In this document: one piece after another, positions 49,195 to 59,930 of the stretch
How positions within the stretch are numbered: position 1 is the first letter of the stretch
How the letters are laid out: each line of letters starts with the position of its first letter
DNA from: Lichtheimia corymbifera B2541
Lineage: Eukaryota > Mucoromycota > Mucoromycetes > Mucorales > Lichtheimiaceae
Length of the DNA: 64,000 nucleotides
Assembly: GCA_000697475.1 (NCBI GenBank)
Contig: JNEU01001092.1
Coordinates: 62,001 to 126,000, forward strand
Direction of reading: 5' to 3'
Program-made: the position numbers and the translations under genes
The notes under the pieces: generated by a model
What the model was told of the DNA's origin: nothing
The model's database searches: none
The model's input: only the letters and a program-made list of their open reading frames with translations

Positions 49195-51334
49195 TTACTG
49201 CGATCCCCATTTGCTTGCCGTATTCCAAAGCGTGAATAGCATAATGCCCGTGCCAAAAGTAATGAGTACCTGATCCACCAAACGTTGCCAGCCCTTGGTG
49301 CTATTCAATCCCATATGGAACAAGGGTGGGAAAATTAAGCTCAATGGACCTATCATTCGAAATTAATAAGCTGAGGTTCGTCGACCCATTTGCCCATTCT
49401 CCACCCAAATAGTAACTTACAACAGCAGATGGATCCGATAAGACTGATGAATTTATCCAAGTCGTTGGCACCAGCCCATGCAATCACAGCACCTACAATG
49501 ACGATAGCGCATCTTAATGCATTTTTTTGCCATTTGATAGTAGCATTGTGCTTTCCAGTGCGTTCACCAAATAATGCGTGCTCCACAATACGAACGGTGG
49601 GGAATAGTGTAAGTGCGTTTGTCAAGTGCACGGCCAAGGCGTAAAACAGCTGTACAGTGTTTCCAAGCAATCCATCAGGTAAATTCAAAAGAGCCACGGT
49701 TTTGACATCAGTACCAAAAGCAACATAACCCAGGGATCCAACTAGGCAGAGCACGGTGGCAACGATTCCCATGACGATTGTCAAGACAAGGGGGAACTTT
49801 TCAGGGCGTTCCATGGCGTCACGGATGGGTATAATAAGACCTGCATAGATTCTATACTCAGCAGCATATTCAGGGGCAAGATGGTATTCGCCCACTTACC
49901 AATTCCTTCAAATGAATAAACAGCTGTTCCAATAAAGACAGGATAAGCACTTGGATTGAAAAGCCATTGAACATTGGGACCAGGTTGTGGAGTGTCGTTT
50001 GAGAAAAATATCTGGTGCACATCACATGCCAGCAATATCAGCAGACCCATCACAATCAGGACATCAGCAAACAATGCGGTTGATGAGAGCTTGGCAATAT
50101 TACGAATCAAAACAAAGGGCATTAATAGCAGTGCCACCATGGTCAGTGTTTGTGTGCTTGTCAATTGAATAGCATGATGGGATAGTGATCGAACAGCTTG
50201 AACGATATTCTCCACAATGAAAATGGTGCCACCACACATGAAGCCAAGCTACAACAATGAATGAAATGTATGTGAGCCATGGTTCTTCTTCCCTTGCAGT
50301 TCTGCCTCCTTATTTACCTGTGATATAGCAATTGAGAATAGAACAATTCTCCTCATCCAAGGACCATACATGGCACCACCAATATCACCATAACTGCCAG
50401 CAACGTAGTTCTTGCACTCCAAAAGTCGTAAAAAGCAAAACAACGAGATAAAGCCCATGAGGTATAGGATACATATAGAAAAGAAGAGACCACCATTGGA
50501 GAATGCCTTTGGAAGGAAAAGAATACCACTGCTAATGAATGCCTTGAAGAGGAGGAAACCCGTCTTGAGGCTGCTAGCTTTATGTTTGGGAGCACCTTCT
50601 TCAGTGACACGTCTTGGACTTCCACGCCTTCGACTTCGATTATATGATTGTAAAAGGGGAGCTGATTCTTCATCTTCATCGTCAGAGTCGGATAGATTTT
50701 CACCAGCAAATCGATCCATGACAGAAGTGACAGCCAAGTATTCGAGGAAATGGCGAGTTTGTACACCACGCATTGAGCCAATGGTACTTGAACGAGCCAC
50801 TGATTCTAGCATTGTATAAGAGTCGCACGAAGATGCTGTCTGGGGTCGAAAAAGAGAAATGCTGTTGGGTGGATGGGGTGAATAAGACCTTCCCAATTCT
50901 TGGTCCGAAGGACTTGCATTGTGTGGTGATTGTTGTTGTTGTTGCTGTTGTTGTGTAATGAAATGATAACGTCGAAAGCCTCCAGGCTTATTGAGATTCT
51001 CCAACACAGGATCGGAATCATCAGTGTCCTTGTGTATAATCTTGCCTGCTTTGACAAGCAAGTCATTGCTGGATTTGCTACGTTGTAATTGTCCTGCACG
51101 GAGAGTGTTGGCATGGCTGTAGATATCATGGGTGATTGCAGTTCCAGGCAAATGATAAGGAATGGGTATTAATTCTTCTCGGTCAGCTTGAGTACTATCT
51201 TGATCGGGATCGTCGCCATGGCGTACAGAATCGTTGTCATGGGAGGAGGAATCGGTTACCAAGTGAGGCTCTACAAGGGTAGCGATGGCTTCATCTGGAA
51301 TCGACTCTGGTATAGTGCTTGTTGGTGTCTGCAT
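49195..51334 (-). CDS. AVT3/AVT4-like vacuolar amino-acid transporter (AAAP family)
   Basis: Four exons on the minus strand: 51334-50318, 50248-49900, 49840-49421 and 49349-49195; in phase, 646 aa. The first 260 residues are hydrophilic, with Ser/Asp-rich stretches, a Gln run and likely phosphorylation sites, typical of the cytosolic N-terminus of this subfamily. About eleven hydrophobic segments follow, beginning with the hallmark KTGFLLFKAFISSGILFLPK and including AVYSFEGIGLIIPIRDAM and VGSLGYVAFG, conserved in amino acid/auxin permeases. By family it exports neutral amino acids from the vacuole by proton symport. The C-terminus ends shortly after the last segment (LFTLWNTASKWG). The assignment to AVT3/4 rather than another AAAP branch is by the long N-terminus and the SSGILFLPK motif. 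Confidence 0.9.
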
Positions 51335-53463
51335 CCTTCACTTGGGCGGTAGTACAAAGGATGAGTAGTTGGTGGCTTTATAGACAAAAGGGGGAAAAAG
51401 AAAGATCAACGACAAAAGAGAAAGAGTCTCCGGACTCCATTGAATTTCTACTCACTTTTAAAGACGTAGTGCGGAGATGCACATATGCAGAATCTTGTCA
51501 CCCAGCACTGCAGGTCGTACAGAATGCTTTTGATGGGGACGCCCGATGCACGATCCTCGATCACTTTTTCTATTCAAATGTGTTTCAGCAAATGCATCCA
51601 AGCCATGCGTATGCATTAATACTCAAATATCACTGTTTACTCTTTCTACGACAGGTACATTTATATGCATTGCATTAACCCGATTCACCGGAGTTGTTAT
51701 AGTAGCCAACAAAAATGCAGTATTATCACCCCACAACCATCATTGTAGTATCCGCTACCCTTCTTTGCATAACAACAATAATAAACCAGAGCATATCATG
51801 TATTCCTTCTCCGTTTATAACTTTGGTCATCCATGACAATAATCCCATCCAAAGCTATGGATGCATGGCAATACAATATTTTCGCACGATGATTGTTCTT
51901 TCTCCGAGCAGTAATAAACCTGGCGATCTGGCAATGGTATGACAGTCAATCCTTAATAGGCACTTCTCTTACGTCAATGTGGACATTGTCGTAGCTCTAA
52001 CAGGATATATACATATATATATACATGCACCCAGGTGCAGCAGGGTACAAATGATGACCGTCAATATGATCAAGGTCAGCTCTGAACGGAAAGATAACGA
52101 GGAGCGGAAAGACAACCGAAAACATAACCACATGATCCAGACCTGCCTATAAAGAAATATGGTGATCAAAGCTAGTGGTATCATGTCACATTGGTAACAC
52201 AACCGTGTAATGGTTCTCTATACTACGTATCACTTTTCTTACGTCACTGCTTGAAAACGGAAAGGGTTACTCAAAAATACGATCTTGGCTTATAAACCTG
52301 CATCATGCATACAAACGCACTGTTGGATGGTGCACTTACCACGTGATGTACCATATTCTTGATTGGCGTAGTCGACTATGTTTCAGAGCTACAATAACAT
52401 CACAAAATAGAAAAAGGTTTCGGAAAAGAGAAAACCTAAAAATTTCCATAATACATTATCTCAGGTACCGCTGCTGCGTTAGGGTGTCAATAGCAAGCTA
52501 TAGTTAAAAGACTACAGCATGCAAGTATGACATGTAGAGGGATGTAATGCATAGCATATCAGACAATATCTGGCTTAGTGTCTTTAGGCGTCCACGTGAT
52601 TAGTCATTTAGCTACCCATTTTCATTGTTCAAGTGAGCTACGATAACTTCGGGTACAATAAACTCTATCGACCATCTCATCGCAATCAAACAACTTTGGT
52701 CACACAGGCAGCACAGAGGTAAACCAAATATTTGCATACATAAAGAGAGCATATTGACGCTATAAACAACATTTACCTGATTGGGTCCCTCACGACATGT
52801 AGCACTCCTTGCATGGAAGCATAGAGTGCTGGAATGTGCACACATGCATGATCGTCTTATTGAAGTAAGACTGGTATCTTTACACTAAAGTGTGCTCATC
52901 GAAGAGGTACTATATAGATAATGGGCTACATACTCGAAGGATCTGATTTACTGCTATTGTTACTCCTATAGCATTTCATGTTTGACTTTCTTATCAGCCA
53001 TTTGGATCAGGTAATCCCAGGATTGGAAGGTTGATCAAATTCATGTCCATTCATATACATAATATGGATCACTGATAGTCATCATTAAGAGTATTCGCTG
53101 GATGGAGGGTCGCTTTAATCAGGGGAGGGGTCATAACAACCTTGGTCACCATAAACTGTCAAACAATGAGCATGCTACCTGACTTTATGCAACAACGCCA
53201 CATTCTTTGTGTGTGCAGTTTTGAGTATGTTTGTTGTGATGAAGAAAAGGGCATCAGTTTATGTACGCATCATACTTTGTGTGTATTATCAAGAAGGGTG
53301 GAGAAGACATCCTTAGAATATATCAAGATCATTTATTTATGATGGAGGTGTGATATCGGGGTGGTTGGGGTTGCATAGCTATGGTAACCTGGGAGCCTGT
53401 CGGACAAAGTGAAACTAATCTAGCAACTTTGGCTTTTACCTTTCAACCAACAATTTTTACAAT
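51335..53463. other. Intergenic region, 2.1 kb
   Basis: It separates two divergent genes. AT-rich, with ATATATAC repeats at about 52004-52024. I found no convincing exons or repeat structure. It must hold the promoters of the transporter and RRP8. Confidence 0.5.
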
Positions 53464-55171
53464 ATGCTCTTCCAAACAGATTGGTCACTGCCCTCTTCAA
53501 TCGCGCCTTCTGCACGCGGCAAGGAACCTCTGAAAACCGATCAAGCGACAGACAATGACAGCAGCAATACTCTTCAACAGCGATCAGCAACCAAAGAAGC
53601 CGATCGATTGCAATTGCAGATCAAGCAGCTAGGAGACAGCAACACTGGCGCAAAGCAAAAGAAGGCAAAGAACAAAAAGAAGGACCAAACGAAACGACCG
53701 AACAAAGCGGAAGATGCCACTATCCAAGTTCAAGATAAAACAGCATCCGAGTCAAAGCAACAACGACAAAACAAACGATCGGCAGAAGAATCACGTGCAC
53801 CCGCCAAAAAGCCCAAACTTGATAACAGTCAAACAGCAGAGAGCAACAAGCAGCCTGCAGCAGCAGCAGCAGCACCTGAATCGTCATCAGTGAAAGGCAA
53901 AGATAATGTGAATGGAGAAGCAGCAACAAAGATGAGCAAGACAGCCAAAAGGAAACAAAAAAAGAAGCTACAAGAGGTATTTGCCCAATTTTATGCGTGT
54001 GTGTATATGACTCTAATCTAGAGTGTATTTAGTTATTGAAGAAAAACGCCTCCGGAAATCAGCAGCAGCAACAACAACAGCAGCAGAAATCGACCAAAGA
54101 TTCTCAAGCGCCACCATCGTCTACTCCACCAAAAGCAGTCTCCAAACCAGGCACCAAACTTACTGCATTACAGCAAAAGATGAAAGAAAAATTATCAGGA
54201 GCCCGTTTCCGTTGGTTGAATGAGCAACTCTATACGACAAAGGGCGATGAATCATTCAAGTTATTCCAGGAAAAGCCTGAATTGTTTGACGAAGTAAGTA
54301 ATCTGCTCCCCTGTTTTCCTTTACTCTGGTTAACAAATGGGATAAATAGTATCATGAAGGATTCCGGCATCAAGTTGAATCATGGCCAGAGAACCCTGTT
54401 GACATCATCATCAGCCAGCTCCAAGAACTCCCTGAAGGAACGGTCATTGCCGATTTGGGTTGTGGAGACGCCAAAATTGCACATACTCTTACTCGACAAA
54501 AGGTGATGAGTTTCGACATGATCGCGAAAAACGACAAAGTCATTGCTTGCGATATTGCAAAGGTAAAAGAGGCTCTCTACAAGAAGGATCCAATTCAAGT
54601 AGCTCATCATATCGCATAATAGCTCCCTTTGCCAGCCGATTTTGTGGATGTTGCTGTTTTTTCCTTGGCGTTGATGGGTACTAACTACCTGGAATTCCTG
54701 AAAGAAGCAAAACGTGTATTGAAGCCAAGGTAAGTGGCGGGGGGGGGAGGATTTGAATATGCGTGTAAAACATGTCAAACCTGACGAGCATCATGTCTTT
54801 AGTGGGGAGCTCAAGATTGCAGAGGTGGTCAGTCGTTTCAGTGATGTGGATGGCTTTATTGATTTGTTGGAGCATCTTGGATTTGACTTTGTGGATAAGG
54901 TATGTATTTGTTTTATCGTGTCGAGTGGTCAATACCTAACTCATGTTGATGATTGATTACATAGGATGCTAGCAACAAGATGTTCATCATGCTGTACTTC
55001 ACCAAGAGAGAGGTTGATGTCGACGAGGAAATTGATAAAGAAATGCTTCAAGGTCTTAGCAAGAAACAAAAGAAGGCATTACGGAAAGGAGCTGGCGTTA
55101 GCATTTCCTCAGCCAAGTTGCAAAAGACAGCAGAGAATCTATTGAAGCCTTGCGTATATAAGAAGCGATAG
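53464..55171 (+). CDS. RRP8: RRP8 nucleolar rRNA (adenine-N1) methyltransferase
   Basis: Six exons, 53464-53976, 54033-54293, 54350-54562, 54623-54729, 54803-54899 and 54965-55171, in phase, 465 aa. The first 250 residues are a Lys/Gln/Ala-rich nucleolar-type N-terminus with several basic clusters. The methyltransferase domain begins [19 protein letters not shown] and has the SAM-binding motif [13 protein letters not shown], then [17 protein letters not shown], the [20 protein letters not shown] motif and [12 protein letters not shown], all diagnostic of Rrp8/nucleomethylin. It methylates a conserved adenosine of 25S rRNA by family. The C-terminal basic tail ([12 protein letters not shown]) is normal. 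Intron 3 was placed so as to keep the DIAK-LPLP block continuous. Confidence 0.95.
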
Positions 55172-55412
55172 GCGATAGTGATATGGTGCTATGGAAATAA
55201 ACCAGCCATTGTATTTATTACATGACAACAAGAGGAGGTCTATTGATTACGAGGATATCCTAAAAAGTAATTTGATAAGGATAGATCGGATGTTCAAGCA
55301 TTTACACCATTCTTGTGCGACGGGATCATTGGTTTAGTGCTTGTACCTTTTAAATCCGAAGCGGAAGCAAGTGTTTTAGCGTGCTTTGTCTCTTTTCCAT
55401 TCCCTGTTCACG

Positions 55413-56154
55413 ATGCAGTCATACAATCACTTGCCATCTCAACTCAAGAACCACTACTTCATTGGCCGCCATGGCTTTTCTTTGGCCAACAATGCTGGTC
55501 TTATTTGCTCCAACCCAGATATTGCGATCCCTACCACCGGTGGTCCTCATGGTCAAGGCTGGGGTTTGCACGAGCGTGGCAAGGAACAAGTCAAGGAGGT
55601 ATGGAAAAAGAAGGATCGAGCTACTATTGTTATTCGTTCTTACATGTGAATTGTATATATAGAAAGCAGGCTTGTTAGCCCAACACTTGTTCGCTGACAA
55701 CAAAAAGCCCGAGATTGTAATCTTTTGCTCGCCATTTGTGCGTACTCATCAGACTGCCCAGATTATCCGTGGAGCGTTGAATGAGACTGTGCCTGTTGCC
55801 GAACCTATTCCTAACATTGCCTTGCGTGAACGCTTTTATGGTGAATTCGACATGACCTCGGATGAAAACTACAAGCTTTGCTGGAAAGACGATGCTACTG
55901 GTCCCGATCACGGTGAGCATAGTGCCAAGGGTGTGGAATCGCCTAGCAGCGTATGTGAGCGCACTACCCGTTTCATTGTCGATGAAATTGAAAGCAAGAT
56001 GGAAGGCAAGGTGGTGATCCTCGTTGCACATGGTGACGTCTGTCAAATCATGCAAACTGGCTTTATGCACACCGACGCCTGGCGTCATCGTGAGATGGAG
56101 CACGTGGATACCGCAGACTGGCGTGACATGGAGCTCGTCAACAACAAGGCTTAA
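55413..56154 (+). CDS. Histidine phosphatase (phosphoglycerate-mutase-like) superfamily protein
   Basis: Two exons, 55413-55598 and 55663-56154, in phase, 225 aa. The catalytic RHG is at residues 19-21 (FIGRHGFSLAN). GWGLHERGKEQ and FCSPFVRTHQTAQI supply the conserved Arg and surrounding loop, LRERFYGEF holds the general-acid Glu region, and VAHGDVCQ the second catalytic His. All catalytic residues are present, so the enzyme should be active. The substrate is unclear: fungal members include broad-specificity acid phosphatases and fructose-bisphosphatase-like proteins. No signal peptide, so it is probably cytosolic. It lies about 240 bases from each neighbour. Confidence 0.9.
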
Positions 56155-56396
56155 ACAAACATGGATAGACTTTGATTTGTATTAGAGAAATTATTATAGA
56201 CGTGTTGTAGATAGATGCTCTTTCAAGTAAAAATTTAGACTTCCTCCCGCATGAAATCACTTGCTTGAATCTTTGGTTTATATTATCATTCTATATCCTT
56301 GACAACGGGGGTGCATGTGATATAGTAGTAGGGCACCGCATAAAAAAAAGTGGTCAAGCTGGATTTTCCTACGACTCTGTTCTTCCTCTTTCAAAC

Positions 56397-58175
56397 ATGG
56401 CCCATTTTGGCTTACAAGAAGCCGACAGTTATATTGGTAACGCCCCCTTTCACTCTCACGCTCCTCCTCAACCATTGACACGAGTCATGCGCTAGATTAC
56501 GACAAATTCCTCTCTGATTCGTTTGACGCTAATGGCTATGCCGATGCCATCATCAGCACTTCAGGCACAGGAGATAAAGCCGAGGTGGCAGCAGCATTAT
56601 CCAATCTCTCATTCAGCATTGCCAGCCTCGACAAGCAAATCCAGAATGAGGCAAGCGATAGAATGTCCTAGTTTATGTAGACGTATCACTCAACGTGGGT
56701 TTCTCTGTTATTAGGTGGCAGCCAACTATCATACCTTACTAGGCCAAGTGCGTGGTATACGCGAATTGGAAATTGTGCTTTCCACAGTCCAGACAAATAT
56801 CATTGAACTCAAGCGTTCTTTGGCAAGGTGTGTATATCAATAAGAATGTGTGTATTTACATGTAGTTAATATTGGTATATTGGCAGGTTGGCAACCAAGA
56901 TACGCGATCCTTACAATCAGCTTCAAAGCTACAATATCCAACTTGAGAACTTGCAATACACCTCTGATCTTTTGCGGAGATTGCATCGCTTTATCGTGCT
57001 GGCTCGAAGACTAGAATCACAACTGGGCACAACTTCATCAGATCGTGACATGTCAGCAGCTGCATTGACGCTCTATGAACTTGGTAAGTGTGTCATGGTT
57101 TATAAATGGATCGAATCGGATAGCTGAAAACTTCGGATGCTATGTTAGAAACCATTATGCAGGATCCTGATTTGGATGGCATCGATATTATCGCCACCTC
57201 ACAGTCATTTATACAATCTAGCAGGACAAGTGTTGAGGAAGAAGCTGGACGATTGGTGAACGACGGCTTGACAACGCGGAATCAAACACGGATGGCAGCT
57301 GGCCTGCAAATCTTGTACAACATGAAACAAATGGAACAAAAGGTGGACGAGCTCTTGCAGAATATATCAGACGAGTTGACCCGAGAAATCCGACGTGCTG
57401 TCGACATGTCTTCATTGCAAAAGGAAATGCGAGGTAATAATACTAGGAGATCATTTATTGGAAACAGGGTCTAATTGATATCATATCCAGGCTCCTCTTC
57501 TGGTCCCGCTGTTCGACGTGTCAACCACGAACCAACCTTTGCTAGTCAATCACAATGGTCACAAGCAATATGGAATCGTATGGAATCGCTCACCAAAACG
57601 ATGAAGGATGGATGTATCAACGTGTACAGCTTGGAAAAGGTGCTTGAGCTAAAGAGGGATTCTATTACCCAGACAACCTATTTGGAAACGGCTTTGAAGG
57701 TATAATGGAAGGGGGTGGCTGTTGGAATCAATCACCCTCTAGGATAAGAAGGCTAATATTTTGGAGGGAAAAATAGACCTTGGATGCAACCAGCCTTGTG
57801 AGTCGATTTTGGAGACAGCTTTCTGCTGCATTTGAGAGGGAGCTTCGTGAAGCTACAAAAGGTATAAAGATGGATGGTCTTGATGGTTTCTCGCAAGTGC
57901 TCATTATGCTATTTTTAGCATCCACGTTCCTGCGAAGTACCTTTGTCAGTGAATATCCCAAGTTAGAACGGCTAGTACAAGACTTTTTGTCTCAAATCGC
58001 TTTACACAATGGAGTATCCATGAATGACTTTTCACAAAGGTAAGCAAAGAATGGGGTATACACTGGCATTGTTGTTAATCGAATGAATAGTCCAGAGTAC
58101 ATCATCATGTTACGGAGTATCAGTGTATTCGAGAGCGGATATCGTGCCAAGTCAAAACGAGAGAATGCTTATTAG
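56397..58175 (+). CDS. COG5: COG5, conserved oligomeric Golgi complex subunit 5
   Basis: Nine exons, 56397-56436, 56496-56650, 56715-56827, 56887-57083, 57149-57433, 57491-57699, 57777-57861, 57919-58039 and 58091-58175, in phase, 429 aa. The N-terminal signature is YDKFLSDSFDANGYADAI, then LSFSIASLDKQIQNEVAANYHTLLGQ and LQRLHR-like heptads, matching COG5 N-terminal helices. The C-terminal part has FWRQLSAAFERELREATK and STFVSEYPKLERLVQDF as in the family. The protein is a lobe B subunit of the COG tether for retrograde Golgi vesicles. Length is similar to the yeast protein and about half the animal one. The second intron has a GC donor (GAG|GCAAGC) and the seventh is a 57-nt stop-free intron. 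It converges with the next gene, 38 bases apart. Confidence 0.88.
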
Positions 58176-58213
58176 AAGTCTTTACTGTAATACAAAAATT
58201 TATACCATTCTTC

Positions 58214-59768
58214 CTAATTATTGTGATGGAACAACTGTTTGAAGAATCCTTTTACACTCTTGTTACTTCCAGTTCTATTTTGATTGTCATTGTTGTTGCT
58301 AATAGGGTTGTCGTTTCTTTGTGTTGACGATGGTTGTTGATTTTCTTGGATCGCTGTAGGGGCTTGATTGTTTTGCTCTAACACGGGTTCTGGGCACCAC
58401 AAACGGCAAAGCGCATGTTTTGGACCATCAATGTGTTCGGAATACTTGCAACTTTTGGCTGTGTCAATGAATTCGCAGTATGATTGATCGCCTCCACACC
58501 GACTTGAGACGATTTCTACTGTTCTCACGGCTCCTGTAGGGTCTTCTTTTGGATCGTGTAATTGACATGTGCTGATCATATACTTTGTTGCGTTGGTAAG
58601 GTACTGGTTATCCTGATACGCATCATAGCCGATGTCCAATCCCAACTCAGCTAAGAAGATCGCAGCATGCAGATTGAATCCGAGATAATGAAAAGGCTTT
58701 GTTCGACTGCTTTCATGCGGCTGATCACCCTTTTCATCCACCTGTTTGGGAAAAACGTTGACAAAGAAATTCTCAATGGTTTGTCGTGCGGCTAGTTCAT
58801 CGCCCAAGAATTGCTGGATCATAGCTACTTGCACCAGATACCACGTCAAATGATTGTTTTTCTTGGCTGCTTCCTCCTTGCCAATATCGCTCTCTAGCAG
58901 CCATTTAAGATATTCGGAAAACCATGTTCGAACAGCAGGTGCAATAGATGCTACGGCAGGCGAGGTGACAATGAGAGGAAGGACGTTGGCAACACGAGCA
59001 AGTCTATGTAAAACACCTTGGTGTGAGAAGCTGCTGGCTGTCTGTAATGCATGTCCTTACGCTCTTGTGCTCATGATGCCCTCGCCACGTCCTTTTCCTG
59101 TTGGATTGTCTTTACCGCGGATGACTTGACCATAGTCAACATTTGGATTCATGCGTGTTTCTTCGTTCACCAGAAATGTATCAATGAGCTTCATAGCATG
59201 ATTGACGTAAGCCTCTTTTCCCAACAAGTAATATCCCATGCAAAGGTATGTAATGTTTTCAGCAAAGCCTTCAAGCTGTGATTGATCTTTAACCAAGGCA
59301 CAGTCTATTATACATGTGAGTAGGAGTGCACGAGATGCTTATCTTCGTTGTATCATACATACCAGGATTGCGTTTGCCATCACGACGCACATATTTATCC
59401 TTGTCCTTATCCTGTTGTAAAGGGTGGTATATGTTACCATATATAATCCTCCATTAAACTGTGCACTGTTTCTTACCGAGGGCCAAAAATAGCTATCTTT
59501 ATAGTCAATCCAAGTGCATGTCATCCTCACCCGAATACACTTTCACTTACGGAGCGTAGCTTAGAAAGTCTCGTTTATCACCCGAGGCAGCGATATGAGG
59601 CTCACTCTTTTCAAACGTGACACTGAACGGTCCTTTTTTCAAAGCACCCTGAGCGAGCTTTTGAAGGCTCTCATATGCTTGTGGCTGACAATTTTGCCGT
59701 TGTCGTTGTTTGAGGTCATGAAGTGCTGGCAAATGAATGTACTCGATTTCAGGTTTCTTGGGTCCCAT
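58214..59768 (-). CDS. Alginate-lyase-family (alpha/alpha-toroid) polysaccharide lyase-like protein
   Basis: Five exons on the minus strand: 59768-59551, 59492-59477 (16 nt), 59411-59363, 59304-59061 and 59003-58214; in phase, 438 aa. Splicing of the micro-exon restores DFLSYAPYFWPSDKDKDKYVRRDGKRNP, which contains the family pattern of an aromatic/Pro YFWP followed by a basic RRDGKRNP loop. Later helices include LCMGYYLLGKEAYVNHAMKL, VDYGQVIRGKDNPTGKGRG and NNHLTWYLVQVAMIQQFLG, consistent with PF05426-type lyases. The substrate is unknown. The last 70 residues are Gln/Asn-rich. The predicted N-terminus (MGPKKPEIEYIHLPAL) has no signal peptide, which is odd for this usually secreted family; an upstream exon cannot be excluded, although only 162 bases separate it from the next gene. 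Confidence 0.78.
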
Positions 59769-59930
59769 TTCGTGTGTGCAATGGAGTGAAAGAGAGGGTC
59801 TGTGAGCTTTGTATATTTCAAGCGGGAAGGAAAATCATCATCGCATAATCGCATAGAAACCGCTGTCATAGTAAAATTGTCTGTGTAACATCCAGGGATA
59901 CAGTTGCATGGGAACAAAGCTCTTGGCATT

